Source: Micavibrio sp. UBA2020
GTDB lineage: Bacteria; Pseudomonadota; Alphaproteobacteria; Micavibrionales; UBA2020
Length of the DNA stretch: 31,644 nt
Direction: 5' to 3'
Assembly: GCA_002334985.1 (NCBI GenBank)
Contig: DDBY01000077.1
Coordinates: 1-31,644, forward strand
The position numbers were made by a program, and so were the translations under genes. The notes under the pieces were generated by a model. That model worked only from the letters and a program-made list of their open reading frames with translations, was not told the origin of the DNA and searched no databases. The first letter of the stretch is position 1; every line of letters starts with the position of its first letter. Below are positions 14,619 to 22,535 of the stretch, piece after piece.

Positions 14619-15256
14619 GACAGCCGCATAATCCGGTATTGCCCCAGAAGCACGCCCGCGCCGGTGTTGGTGATAGCGGTGTCGCCATCGTCGCCGCGGT
14701 TCTCATACAGGTATGCGACAAGGCGCAGGATGGCCTGTTTGATGAGCACGGGCACGTTGCCGGCAGCGCCATAGCCCGCCGTGTACTCGATTTCGATACC
14801 GTTGATGGTCTTCGTCGGCAGCGGGATGGTGCCGCCCATGCGCAGAGCCAGACGGCCCGGCGTGGCCTTATTGTCTATATGGTAATTCGATGCAGGCCAG
14901 ACGGCCGCCCCGTCGTTGTCGTCATAGACCGTGACCGCAACGACGCTGGCCAGTGGCGGATACGGAAGCTCGATTGCGCGCACGGGGTCGCCAACGTCTG
15001 CACCTTCGCGTACACCGTCCCACCATTCGCGCTGCGCGGCCTGTGAAGGCCAGCGGTCCAGATACATCTGGAAAGTGCGGGTCAGGAACACCCGCCCCGT
15101 GAATTTCTCGGCCGCGTCTGTCGCGGCGGCGATAAGCCACTCTATGAGGTCGTCCTCTGTTTCCGCATCCACGCGCAGCTGTAGCTTGGCTTCCTCCAGC
15201 GATACCGGAAAGCCAGACGGCGCGGTTTTAACGACGATGCGAAACGGTTCGGTCAT
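14615..15256 (-). CDS. Head-tail connector protein (gp6-like)
   Basis: This 213-aa protein has VSLEEAKLQLRVDAETEDDLIEWLIAAATDAAEKFTGRVFLTRTF (about residues 19-63), the signature of the HK97 gp6/GTA gp6 connector. The C-terminus has VLIKQAILRLVAYLYENRGD, also typical. It forms the ring under the portal. A terminator hairpin lies 20 nt upstream of the ATG; GCGAGGG next to the start serves as ribosome-binding site. Confidence 0.9.
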   Translation of the reverse strand: MTEPFRIVVKTAPSGFPVSLEEAKLQLRVDAETEDDLIEWLIAAATDAAEKFTGRVFLTRTFQMYLDRWPSQAAQREWWDGVREGADVGDPVRAIELPYPPLASVVAVTVYDDNDGAAVWPASNYHIDNKATPGRLALRMGGTIPLPTKTINGIEIEYTAGYGAAGNVPVLIKQAILRLVAYLYENRGDDGDTAITNTGAGVLLGQYRIMRLS

Positions 15257-15269
15257 GATGCCCTCGCGG

Positions 15270-15300
15270 AAAAATGGGCGGGAGTGTTAAGCCCCCGCCC
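15270..15300 (-). terminator. Intra-operon terminator after the decoration gene
   Basis: On the minus strand GGGCGGG (15300-15294) and CCCGCCC (15282-15276) form a perfect 7-bp stem with an 11-nt loop, followed by ATTTTT. On the plus strand the same stem is followed by GTTTTG, so it may work weakly in both directions. It separates capsid and decoration genes from the connector and tail genes. Confidence 0.75.
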
Positions 15301-15307
15301 GTTTTGC

Positions 15308-15781
15308 TTAGTCCTGCACAGGCAACTGAGCGCCAAGCGCAAGGATGCCAATCATCGACATCGGGATGCCGTTGGTATGCGTGCCGGTCATGTCGGGGAA
15401 CAGGCGGTAGAAACGCTTGCTGCCCTTGTAGCCGGCGCGGACGACGACATCGTCTTCGGCGTTGTCATCGATTGTGCAGATGATGCCATTCGCATCCGGC
15501 GCGCTCACGGCAGATGCCGTGGCGTTGCTGGAAACATCTACGTCAGCAGCAGCACAGGCAGTCCAGTCGGTGCCGTTATCGCTTTCCTGCGCCTTGACTT
15601 CGACTTTTACGGAGCCGGACAGGGTATCGCCGGTTACACCGACGCTAAGGATAGCCTCGGCTGCGTCATAGCCTTTGCAGTCCAGCGGGGTTGCGGGAGC
15701 TGCCTCGGTGTCGTTGTTGACGACAATCGGGGTCAGCATTTTCACGACCTTGATGTCGGTGTGAATTGCACGGTTGGGCAT
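15308..15781 (-). CDS. Probable capsid decoration / head protein (157 aa)
   Basis: No family named with certainty. The product is rich in Ala, Thr, Asp and Val with a beta-rich pattern (IVVNNDTEAAPATPLDCKGYDAAEAILSVGVTGDTLSGSVKVEVKAQESDNGTDW). It resembles small proteins encoded directly after HK97-type capsid genes. The motif SDNGTDWTACAAADV is common in such phage head proteins. It is isolated by terminators on both sides, consistent with high-copy virion protein expression. Confidence 0.6.
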   Translation of the reverse strand: MPNRAIHTDIKVVKMLTPIVVNNDTEAAPATPLDCKGYDAAEAILSVGVTGDTLSGSVKVEVKAQESDNGTDWTACAAADVDVSSNATASAVSAPDANGIICTIDDNAEDDVVVRAGYKGSKRFYRLFPDMTGTHTNGIPMSMIGILALGAQLPVQD

Positions 15782-15806
15782 GGGAGTGTCCTTTCAAACG
15801 GGGAGG

Positions 15807-15838
15807 AAAAGAAAGGGGGCGACCGTGAAGCCGCCCCC
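15807..15838 (-). terminator. Terminator after the major capsid gene
   Basis: On the minus strand GGGGGCG (15838-15832) and CGCCCCC (15821-15815) form a 7-bp stem, with TTTCTTTT right after it. It lies between the capsid stop and the start of the decoration gene, and probably allows partial read-through. Confidence 0.7.
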
Positions 15839-15866
15839 AGAGGGTGCTACGGTGCTACGAAGAGTC

Positions 15867-17222
15867 TTACGACGTGCCGAACTTCATCAGCTTGATGGCT
15901 TCGAAGTTGATGACGTCGCCGCCAACGCGCTTTGTCGTATAGAACTTGACGTAAGGCTTGGCGGTGAGGGCGTCACGCAGGATGCGAACGCCCATGCGGT
16001 CAACAATCTGGTAACCGGCGTTGAAGTCACCGAAGGCGATAGAGAAGCTATCGGCCTCGATGTCCGGCATGTCCTCGGCTTCCGTCACGGAGTAGCCGAG
16101 CAGCAGGCCGCCCTGCTTCGCTTCGAAGTTCGGCTGCCACAGGTAGTTATTGTCGCCGTCCTTCAGCTTGCGCACCTCTGCCAGCGTCTTGCGGTTCATC
16201 ATCCACACGGCGCCGTTGCGGTACGCGTTCTTGAGCGAGAACATCAGGTCGATGAGCTTGTCGCCCGGGTCGGCATCAGCGAAGTCTGCCGACTTGCCCG
16301 AAACCACATACTGCAGCTTACTGAACGCAGATTTCGTCTGCTTCGTGGACTGCTTGTCGTGATTAAGGAAGCCGCGCGGCTTGCGGATGCCATCTCCGTT
16401 GATAAACGCAGCGTTCTCGGTGCGCGAGAGCTTTTCGGACACCTTGCCAGCCAGCCAATCCTCGACATTGAACATGGCATCGTCGAGAATTTTCTGCGTC
16501 ACGCGCGGCTCCGCGTACAGCTCATGCACGGGAATGCGCCATTCGCCCAACTGCGGCGAACTGGTCTCGGTGCGGGCCTGCGTCTCACCCACCCAACCGG
16601 AGCTTGCCTCGTCGTTATCGTAGATACCTTCAAGTGCATCGGTGCCGATGGTCACGACATTGGCGACCTGGCGCATGGGAGAGGTTTCATAGACCAGCTG
16701 CACGATGCGGCCAGATGTGTCCGGACGCACGAGATAGCCGCCATCCGGGTTGGAGCCGACCGAAAGCGCCTTCTGCTCTTCATAGCCAATATGACCACCT
16801 TGTCGCATATACCGGTTGAGGGCTGCGCCATAAGCTTTCAGGCCATCGACGTTGACTTCGACGCCAGCCTGCAGGCTGAAGTCAGCCGCCTTCTTGTCGA
16901 GGTCTTCGCCGTCAGAACCGCCCACGCGGGAGCGCTTTGCAGCGGCTTCCAGCTGGTCGATACGCTCGGCCTGCTTCTTGTGCGCATCGTCGAGCGACTT
17001 CTGCGCCTTTTCCAGTTCGGCTTCGATGTTCTTGAGCTTCTGCTCGGTCACCGCGTCGCTCGCACCTTTGGCTTCAATCTGCTTCAGGCGTTCGTCGTTG
17101 GCCTTCTTGAATTCGGTGAAAGCCTTGCCGAGGTTGTCCACCGCCGTCTTGACTTCGGGCGATGCACCGTCCTGTGCCGCATCAGCTTTGCGCTCGACGG
17201 GCACGTTCTTTCCGTACTGCAT
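15867..17222 (-). CDS. Major capsid protein (HK97 family)
   Basis: The 451-aa product begins with a highly charged coiled-coil region (about residues 12-110, e.g. EFKKANDERLKQIEAKG and LEKAQKSLDDAHKKQAERIDQLEAA). This is the delta/scaffold domain that the protease removes. The HK97 fold follows: GGYLVRPDTSGRIVQLVYETSPMRQVANVVTIGTDALEG (about 175-215), AFINGDGIRKPRGFL (about 293-307), and a C-terminal YVKFYTTKRVGGDVINFEAIKLMKFGTS. It assembles the icosahedral head. The gene is followed by a terminator hairpin. Confidence 0.95.
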   Translation of the reverse strand: MQYGKNVPVERKADAAQDGASPEVKTAVDNLGKAFTEFKKANDERLKQIEAKGASDAVTEQKLKNIEAELEKAQKSLDDAHKKQAERIDQLEAAAKRSRVGGSDGEDLDKKAADFSLQAGVEVNVDGLKAYGAALNRYMRQGGHIGYEEQKALSVGSNPDGGYLVRPDTSGRIVQLVYETSPMRQVANVVTIGTDALEGIYDNDEASSGWVGETQARTETSSPQLGEWRIPVHELYAEPRVTQKILDDAMFNVEDWLAGKVSEKLSRTENAAFINGDGIRKPRGFLNHDKQSTKQTKSAFSKLQYVVSGKSADFADADPGDKLIDLMFSLKNAYRNGAVWMMNRKTLAEVRKLKDGDNNYLWQPNFEAKQGGLLLGYSVTEAEDMPDIEADSFSIAFGDFNAGYQIVDRMGVRILRDALTAKPYVKFYTTKRVGGDVINFEAIKLMKFGTS

Positions 17223-17233
17223 GAAAATATTCC

Positions 17234-17878
17234 TTATGCTTGGGTTGCTTGGTTGATTGAGAGCGTGAGCGCCTCAATCGCTTGGAGGGTGTCGTCAGCG
17301 TCCCGCTGAAGTGCTTTGAAGCCGTGCGACACGATGGTCTTGGCTTCGGTACGCGAGAACCCTGCATCCCGCAGGAGTTCCTCGAATTCTCTTTCCGTCT
17401 TCGGACGGTCGTTCTTGACGGCCGTGGTGCGCGCCACGGTCAACGCGGGGAAGGTCACAATGGACACTTCCAGCAACTCGACTTCTTTCAGATGGCGAAT
17501 ACCCTTGCTGTCGCGCTCGCTGTCAATCGTGCGGTAGCCGATGGACAAACCCGTCACGACGTTCTCTTTCATCAGGGCGTAGGCTTCGCGTCCCTTCTGC
17601 ACGTCCATCAGCAGCTGGCCACGCACGAACAGGCCTTTGCTGTCCTCGCGAATCTCCAGCCACTTGCCGATGGGCTGCGCGGCATCGTGCTGCCACAGCA
17701 GCGCCGGCATACGGCCTGCGCGCGCCTGTGCGTCGATGGACTTCTTGAACGCGCCACGCTCGACCACGTCGCGGACGTTATCGACCACGCCAAAGACCGA
17801 GGCATAGCCCTCGAATTCGCCGTCCTTGCCGGCGACGAATTTGATTTCGGTCAGGGCGTTTTCAAGATTCTCTGGCAT
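17234..17878 (-). CDS. HK97-type prohead protease
   Basis: The 214-aa protein (start chosen at MPENLENAL, with GAGGAG 9 nt upstream; the frame is open further back) has the U35/HK97 protease pattern. It runs FEGYASVFGVVDNVRDVVERGAFKKSI, then LLWQHDAAQPIGKWLEI with the catalytic His, then TGLSIGYRT with the catalytic Ser. It trims the capsid scaffold domain during head maturation. The C-terminal helical tail (TLQAIEALTLSINQATQA) is probably self-removed. It lies directly before the capsid gene. Confidence 0.95.
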   Translation of the reverse strand: MPENLENALTEIKFVAGKDGEFEGYASVFGVVDNVRDVVERGAFKKSIDAQARAGRMPALLWQHDAAQPIGKWLEIREDSKGLFVRGQLLMDVQKGREAYALMKENVVTGLSIGYRTIDSERDSKGIRHLKEVELLEVSIVTFPALTVARTTAVKNDRPKTEREFEELLRDAGFSRTEAKTIVSHGFKALQRDADDTLQAIEALTLSINQATQA

Positions 17879-17883
17879 GGCGT

Positions 17884-18687
17884 TTACTCCTCGTCGTCCT
17901 CGGCGTCCATCCACGCCAAATCCGGATACTTGTGCAGCAGGTTGCAGCGGCAGTTGATGACTTCCTCGGCAGGCCCGTTCGGGTCGCCGGGGAAGCGCAG
18001 CAGCGCGTCACCGACCATGAACAGGTCGCCCTTTTCTCGCTCTTGGCCGTCAGCATCGGCATGCGTCGGACGTGTCCGTGCGCCCTCCGTGGAGGCCCAG
18101 ACATTCACCCGCGTGCCGAGGTTAAGACTGTCAGCGATGGCCTCGGTGGCATATCCCGCAGCGGCATGTACTTCCGTGCGGGCAATCGTCACGGCACGCG
18201 CGCGGCCTAGCAGCCCGCCCGTTTCCGTGCGGATACGCTTGGCGATTTGCTCGACGTTCTCGCCCTCGGCCTCGCCCTCGATGACAGCGTGTCGCACCTT
18301 GTCGCGCGTAACGCCGGCAATGCGTTGAGCCTTGGTGAAAGACCATGTCGAAACCCACCTGCGAAAGTTCTCGCTGAACTCGTTTTGCGCGTCCTTGGTC
18401 TCGCGCAGCGGAAAGTGTTTGACCGTCTCCCGGATGTAGCCCTGCGCGAAGGCCTCGCCCGTGCGGCGGTAATGCTTCGCCAGAATCTGCTGCAGGTTTG
18501 CAGCATGGTGTTCCATCGCGCGTTCGAAGCTCCTGCCAGACACCAGCGCCATCACGGCCTGATGTCCTGCGCTTCGCATCTCGTCCAGCAGCTCTTTCCG
18601 GAGGCGCGGTTCAAGCCGCAGCATCCGGACGTGCTGTTCGCGCCAGAGCCTGACCCGTTCAGCCCGGCTGTTCTTCGTCAGAATCAT
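17884..18687 (-). CDS. Phage Mu F-like head morphogenesis protein (SPP1 gp7 family)
   Basis: The 267-aa product has the conserved C-terminal signature of this family: VTIARTEVHAAAGYAT (about residues 162-177), RTRPTHADADGQEREKGDLFMVG (about 200-222) and NGPAEEVINCRCNLL (about 236-250). Family members are minor head proteins packaged near the portal. The Cys/His residues (HADADGQ, NCRC) are the typical conserved ones. The gene's start lies 29 nt inside the portal gene. Confidence 0.9.
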   Translation of the reverse strand: MILTKNSRAERVRLWREQHVRMLRLEPRLRKELLDEMRSAGHQAVMALVSGRSFERAMEHHAANLQQILAKHYRRTGEAFAQGYIRETVKHFPLRETKDAQNEFSENFRRWVSTWSFTKAQRIAGVTRDKVRHAVIEGEAEGENVEQIAKRIRTETGGLLGRARAVTIARTEVHAAAGYATEAIADSLNLGTRVNVWASTEGARTRPTHADADGQEREKGDLFMVGDALLRFPGDPNGPAEEVINCRCNLLHKYPDLAWMDAEDDEE

Positions 18688-19987
18688 CAGAGCCCCCCGC
18701 GTCGCCGTAGGCGTTACGACCCGCGGCTTCGGCTTCGTCCTCGGTGCTCTCGATGACGTCCTTGACCGTGTCCAGCGGGATGGCGCCTGCGCTTACCAGC
18801 AGCAGGTCGCCACCGTCGATGTCTTCGTATCCGACCGCAGCGCGCTTCTCGTTGATGGTCAGGAAATCAGCCGTTTTTACCGCTTCCCACTTTTCCTTGC
18901 GCCGCGGCTCAAGCGCGCCGATGCTATCTACATCGTAATCAAGGCGCAGACCTTCTCCGTACAGCGGCACCAGCCAGCGGTTCAGCTCGTCGCGTACGGT
19001 ATCGATGAGCGGCAGAACTGCATCATCAAACAGCGCCAGCCGTGCCTGCTCGAAATTGGCAAAGGTCAGAGAGCCCTCGATGCCAACCAACTGGGACGGC
19101 ACATGGTACGCAAGCGCGATTTCCTGCGCTGATAGGCTTTTGCCTTGCAGCCAATCCATGTCCTTCGGGGTCATGGCCATTTCTTTCCAATCGAGCCCCC
19201 CCTCAAGGATGAGCGGACGGCCAGCATTGTCGGAGCCGGAGATGGCAGCTTCCAGTTCATTACGCAGTGCTGCGCGCTGTTCTTCTGTCAGCGCGCTTGG
19301 AGCATCTGGCGACGTCGGCGTATAGACCAGCGCACCTGTCGGACGTCCGGAATTCGCCAGCAGCTTGGCGTTCCACTTGCCCGCCTCGTTATGCTGGTCG
19401 ATGCTGAAGGCCGCAGCCTCCAAAGGGCTCATGCCATACCAGTCATCGAGTGGATTGAACGATTTGACATGCAGCACGTCGGAACGGCCGTTCAGTGCAT
19501 CAATAGCGAAATCTACGGATTCTCCGCCCACAGTGTAGCGGTAGGCCGCCGGCACGCCATTAAGCCCCGGGATGACCTTCATGCGGTCCGGGCGCAGCGT
19601 CCACAGCTCTTTCGGTTTCAAGCCTGCCGCGACGTTCTCGACGTAGGCGTTTCCGGCAATCAAATAGAAGGCATAAAGAGCTTCAAAGAACTGCGCACCG
19701 CCCTGCATGGGGTTTGGTTTGGCCAGCAGGTCGAGCAGCGGATGTGTCTCGATTTCTTCATCGCCTTTGTACAGCAGCCAAGGCACCGCCGCCGCGCTCT
19801 GGGCGATAAGACGGATGCAGCGGTAAGCGATGATGTTCTGCTGGTATCCCTCTCTTGAAAAGCTAGCGTAATCGCGCGGCGTGGAACGCGGCTGACCTGC
19901 ACCGAACTGCACCATAATCGGCGCCGCGCGGCTGGCCTTTTGCTCCCGCGTGCTCCAGAGAGCGCGCCATGCGTCTGCGATACCCAT
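18659..19987 (-). CDS. Portal protein (HK97 family)
   Basis: This 442-aa protein carries the HK97 portal pattern: CIRLIAQSAAAVPWLLYKGDEE (about 56-77), LRPDRMKVIPGLNGVPAAYRYTV, DWYGMSPLEAAAFSIDQHNEAGKWNAKLLANSGRPTGAL (about 178-216), LSAQEIALAYHVPSQLVG and FANFEQARLALFDDAVLPLID. It forms the dodecameric ring at one head vertex through which DNA passes. The acidic C-terminus (EDEAEAAGRN...DDSDEEQPG) is usual. Confidence 0.95.
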   Translation of the reverse strand: MGIADAWRALWSTREQKASRAAPIMVQFGAGQPRSTPRDYASFSREGYQQNIIAYRCIRLIAQSAAAVPWLLYKGDEEIETHPLLDLLAKPNPMQGGAQFFEALYAFYLIAGNAYVENVAAGLKPKELWTLRPDRMKVIPGLNGVPAAYRYTVGGESVDFAIDALNGRSDVLHVKSFNPLDDWYGMSPLEAAAFSIDQHNEAGKWNAKLLANSGRPTGALVYTPTSPDAPSALTEEQRAALRNELEAAISGSDNAGRPLILEGGLDWKEMAMTPKDMDWLQGKSLSAQEIALAYHVPSQLVGIEGSLTFANFEQARLALFDDAVLPLIDTVRDELNRWLVPLYGEGLRLDYDVDSIGALEPRRKEKWEAVKTADFLTINEKRAAVGYEDIDGGDLLLVSAGAIPLDTVKDVIESTEDEAEAAGRNAYGDAGGSDDSDEEQPG

Positions 19988-19991
19988 CTAT

Positions 19992-21434
19992 TCACCCGCC
20001 CCAGATGCGCGGGCCGGCAGCGACGCGCCCGAGCATGAGCTCGGTGAGCGCCCAAACCTTTGCGTCAAGGCGGTCAGGCGAACGCTGGTCTCCCGTCGCG
20101 TCCCAGCTCGTAAGCTGGTCTTCGAGCTTTTCGAAAATGCCGACATGATGCACCCGTCCTTGTTCCGTTAACGCTGCGATAGGCTCCGCCCGCGCGCGCT
20201 TACCGCGAGAGGCATGCACGGCCTTGAACGCGACCCCGCTGTCGTGGGTGCGCACCGTGTGCTCGACCATCTCGCCTCCATTGTTGACCTCGCCGACGAT
20301 GCGGTCGGCGCCGTAATCGTGATACGCGGCCACGGCCTTTGCCGCCCATTGTCCCGGCTTGTATCGGCCAGACAGGTCGGCCAGCACATAGCCGTGGTCG
20401 TCCTCGCCCAGACCAGCCACGATGATGCCGGTTTCGTCTGAGCTTTCCTTCGAAGTCGCGGCAGGGTCGATGGCGACCACAATGCGCTTCATGGCGGGCA
20501 GCTCGTCCCGTGCTTTACGGTTTTTGGCGATGGTTTCCCGCGTCCATAGCGCGCCCAGCACTTCCGTCTGGAATGCCTCGGCTACGGTGAACGGATACTC
20601 GCGCCGAAACTGGCTGACGTTGCCGCCGAATTCGATAATCTTGTCCCGCCGCCAGACCAGCTGCGCATCATCAAGCCCGAATTCGCGCTTGAGCGACAGC
20701 TCGTCAGCTGTGGGATTGAATCCCTCAGGCACCGGCTTGCGGTATTCGTCCTGCCAGTACCATGGCACGAAGACCAGTTGGTAATCGCCGTGGCCGCGGT
20801 GCGCCTCCATGCACATCTCGTAAAAGCGCCCCTGCGCGCCCGCCGACGTGCTTTCGAGTATGATTTCGGTATCCGGCAGCAGCGGCACCGCCTGCAGGAC
20901 GCCAGCGACGTGGCTATCTGCGTTCGGCCAGTACGCGACCTCGGAACCGTGGAAATATTGCAGCGTCTCCGAGCGCCCTGTCCCCTTCGAGCCCGCCGTG
21001 CTCACCTTGTATGAGCTGTCCAGCCTGTCGAAAATGATTTCGCGCGCGTTCGATGCCCGCGTCGTAGGCTTCACCAGCAAAGGGCAGTTTTCGTGGAACC
21101 GCTTGGCCATTCCGAACAAGTTCTGCGTCGCATCGTCAAGGTGCGTCAGGATGAATGCCCGCACGCCGCGGCGGTGCGTCACTTTCCAATAAAATCGCCC
21201 CTCCGTATAGGTAGATGCCCCCTGCTGCCGCCCCTTCAGAAGCAGCGCGCGCACATACCCCTTTTCCTTGAGCTGGCCTTCCAGCCGCTCATGGATGTAT
21301 AACTGCGCCTTGTTCAGCGCCAATGGCCTGACACGTCCCTCTTTGGTGCGTATATGCAGGCACCGCGGCGCGTAATGTACAAAATCATCCTTCAGCTTCT
21401 GCCGGATGCGCTTTTCGCGGTCACTCAAGAACAT
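19992..21434 (-). CDS. Terminase large subunit
   Basis: At 480 aa, this has an N-terminal ATPase with a Walker A-like KGRQQGAS (residues 67-74) and a C-terminal RNase-H-like nuclease with VVAIDPAATSKESSDETGIIVAGLG (first acidic residue) and a late DRLDAKVWALTELML. It packages DNA into proheads. I set the start at the ATG at 21434 (MFLSDREKRIRQKLKDDFVHYAP): it overlaps the small-subunit gene by 14 nt, and upstream residues in this frame are Arg-rich and read opposite a better gene. Confidence 0.95.
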   Translation of the reverse strand: MFLSDREKRIRQKLKDDFVHYAPRCLHIRTKEGRVRPLALNKAQLYIHERLEGQLKEKGYVRALLLKGRQQGASTYTEGRFYWKVTHRRGVRAFILTHLDDATQNLFGMAKRFHENCPLLVKPTTRASNAREIIFDRLDSSYKVSTAGSKGTGRSETLQYFHGSEVAYWPNADSHVAGVLQAVPLLPDTEIILESTSAGAQGRFYEMCMEAHRGHGDYQLVFVPWYWQDEYRKPVPEGFNPTADELSLKREFGLDDAQLVWRRDKIIEFGGNVSQFRREYPFTVAEAFQTEVLGALWTRETIAKNRKARDELPAMKRIVVAIDPAATSKESSDETGIIVAGLGEDDHGYVLADLSGRYKPGQWAAKAVAAYHDYGADRIVGEVNNGGEMVEHTVRTHDSGVAFKAVHASRGKRARAEPIAALTEQGRVHHVGIFEKLEDQLTSWDATGDQRSPDRLDAKVWALTELMLGRVAAGPRIWGG

Positions 21435-21906
21435 CCAAGGCGTCCTCGTGCGGCCTATCGGCGCCGCCTGCTTTCGGCCCCTTGCTCCACAGCGCCGCCT
21501 TGCGGTTGTGCAGCCAAAGTGCCAGCGCCTGTGTATCCGGAGGCGCAGCTCGGCGTACCGACACGACCTTGACCTCTTCCGTTTCCTTGACCTTGCGACC
21601 ATCCGCGTATTCGGTGGTCTTGACCTTGAACGCAACCTCTTCCGTCCATTCCGCACCGCAGGCGCGCTCGTGCAGTTTGGCTGCGACCTCGGCATCGGCT
21701 TTCATCTTGCCCGCGCGTATGGACTCAAGAAATTCGGGAAAATCTTTTTTCCACGCGTTGAAGGTTTGCTCCGAAACCTCAAAGAATTCAGACATTTCGC
21801 GGTCAATCAAACCGAGCAGCGCAAGTTTATAGACCTGCTTGGCGTATTCCGCGCGATAACTCGATGGCCGCCCGCGCTTTTTGCCCGCTTTCTTCTGCTT
21901 TGACAT
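21421..21906 (-). CDS. Terminase small subunit
   Basis: The 161-aa product starts MSKQKKAGKKRGRPSSYRAEYAKQVYKLALLG, with a helix-turn-helix at about residues 27-55 (DREMSEFFEVSEQTFNAWKKDFPEF), typical of small terminases that recognise the packaging site. The middle and tail (SIRAGKMKADAEVAAKLHERACG; ALALWLHNRKAALW) also match. The ATG at 21906 has GAGGG upstream; an in-frame extension to 21960 runs through the upstream terminator and is rejected. Confidence 0.92.
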   Translation of the reverse strand: MSKQKKAGKKRGRPSSYRAEYAKQVYKLALLGLIDREMSEFFEVSEQTFNAWKKDFPEFLESIRAGKMKADAEVAAKLHERACGAEWTEEVAFKVKTTEYADGRKVKETEEVKVVSVRRAAPPDTQALALWLHNRKAALWSKGPKAGGADRPHEDALDVLE

Positions 21907-21912
21907 CAGCGC

Positions 21913-21955
21913 GCCCTCGTAAAAAAAAGCCCCGCCAGCACAAAAGCACCGGCAG
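21913..21955 (-). terminator. Strong rho-independent terminator before the terminase genes
   Basis: On the minus strand GCCCTGCCGGTGC and GTGCTGGCGGGGC form a 13-bp stem (with G-U pairs) around a TTTT loop, followed by eight T. It would end transcripts coming from the tRNA, yet it sits only a few bases before the small terminase gene. Either anti-termination or read-through must supply late transcripts. Confidence 0.8.
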
Positions 21956-21993
21956 GGCACAGGTCAGCGGCCACGGAGGCAGCCGCCAGCGAA

Positions 21994-22068
21994 TGGTTGC
22001 GCAGGCCTGAATCGAACAGGCGACCTCCGGCTTATGAGACCGGCGAGCTTCCGCTGCTCCACCGCGCA
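21994..22068 (-). tRNA. tRNA with CAT anticodon (Met-type, initiator-like), CCA encoded
   Basis: The cloverleaf folds completely: acceptor TGCGCGG/CTGCGCA (one G-U), D arm GAGC/GCTC, anticodon stem CCGGT/GCCGG with loop CTCATAA, variable AGGTC, T arm GCCTG/CAGGC with loop TTCGATT, discriminator A and encoded CCA (21994-21996). The anticodon bases lie at 22034-22036. Its D arm and the GTGGAGCAG...AGCTCG context closely resemble bacterial initiator tRNA, but base 1 pairs as U1-A72 and only two of the three diagnostic anticodon-stem G-C pairs are present. Decoding could be Met elongator, initiator-like, or Ile2 if lysidine-modified. Confidence 0.9.
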
Positions 22069-22078
22069 GGAATTGACA

Positions 22079-22104
22079 GGGGGACGGGCCGTCAACCGTC
22101 CCCC
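22079..22104. repeat. 9-bp GC-rich hairpin just 5' of the tRNA
   Basis: GGGGGACGG (22079-22087) and CCGTCCCCC (22096-22104) form a perfect stem around 8 nt. No T-tract on either strand. It may be part of the tRNA leader, an anti-termination element or part of the packaging region next to the terminase genes. Confidence 0.5.
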
Positions 22105-22321
22105 AGATACGCAGCCTACACATGGCAGGGTGCGCAAAGCCCGATGCCGAAGCAGAGCGGGGATAAACGGGGTCAGCTCCAGCAGCGCGAGCTGTTGGGT
22201 TTCACAGGGTGAGGGCAGCGCGAGGAGCCGCCGGAGCTGATTTCGATGCGGCGCAGCCATCAGGAGACGAAGACCCCGGAAAGGCTCTCGACGGTGCGCG
22301 GCGGGATATGTGCGAGGAAAA
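22105..22321. other. Non-coding stretch between early and late regions
   Basis: About 220 nt with no gene I can support; open frames here run through the tRNA or lack start signals. It contains a small dyad, CAGCTC/GAGCTG around 22176-22196. By position it could hold the late promoter, an anti-termination site or cos/pac, but I see no clear -10/-35 pair. Confidence 0.4.
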
Positions 22322-22350
22322 GAAAAACCCCGCACCTTTCAGGACGGGGT
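22322..22350 (-). terminator. Rho-independent terminator of the early leftward operon
   Basis: On the minus strand ACCCCG (22350-22345) and CGGGGT (22332-22327) form the stem with a partly paired inner TCC/AGG, followed by TTTTTC. It lies 40 nt after the last early gene. Confidence 0.75.
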
Positions 22351-22391
22351 CTTATGCAGTGCCACTTCGGGCATCTATCCGAAATCATGCC

Positions 22392-22535
22392 TTATCTGTC
22401 CCCGACCGTCAAGAAGATTTTGACTGCCTCGATAAAAGAGAAGCAGAACATAGCATTGCTCAATAAAAGAAGCACAAGGATGAGCAAAGCAGGCTTCATC
22501 GTTGGGTAATAGCCTGGATAAGCTCTTTTGGCCAT
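22392..22535 (-). CDS. Small membrane protein (47 aa), last early gene
   Basis: The product starts MAKRAYPGYYPTMK and then has one hydrophobic helix (PALLILVLLLLSNAMFCFSFIEAV, about residues 15-38). GGAG lies 8 nt before the ATG, and the ATG overlaps the previous stop (TGATG), so it is translated with its neighbour. A transcription terminator follows. No family recognised; small single-pass proteins at this place can be membrane toxins, exclusion factors or holin-like. Confidence 0.6.
   Translation of the reverse strand: MAKRAYPGYYPTMKPALLILVLLLLSNAMFCFSFIEAVKIFLTVGDR

Noticed and set aside
15774..17309. 511-aa plus-strand frame opposite the capsid gene
   Set aside because: Antisense shadow typical of high-GC genes; the minus strand clearly encodes HK97 capsid.
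17282..18328. 348-aa plus-strand frame
   Set aside because: Shadow of the prohead protease and Mu-F-like genes.
21435..21695. N-terminal extension of the large terminase frame
   Set aside because: Arg/Ser-rich shadow of the small-subunit gene; the family-like N-terminus starts at 21434.
21964..22335. 123-aa minus-strand frame
   Set aside because: Runs straight through the tRNA gene and has no good start signal; the sequence resembles translated tRNA.
22209..22509. Plus-strand frames between tRNA and early operon end
   Set aside because: No ribosome-binding site, unlikely composition, and they cross the terminator and the better-supported 47-aa minus-strand gene.
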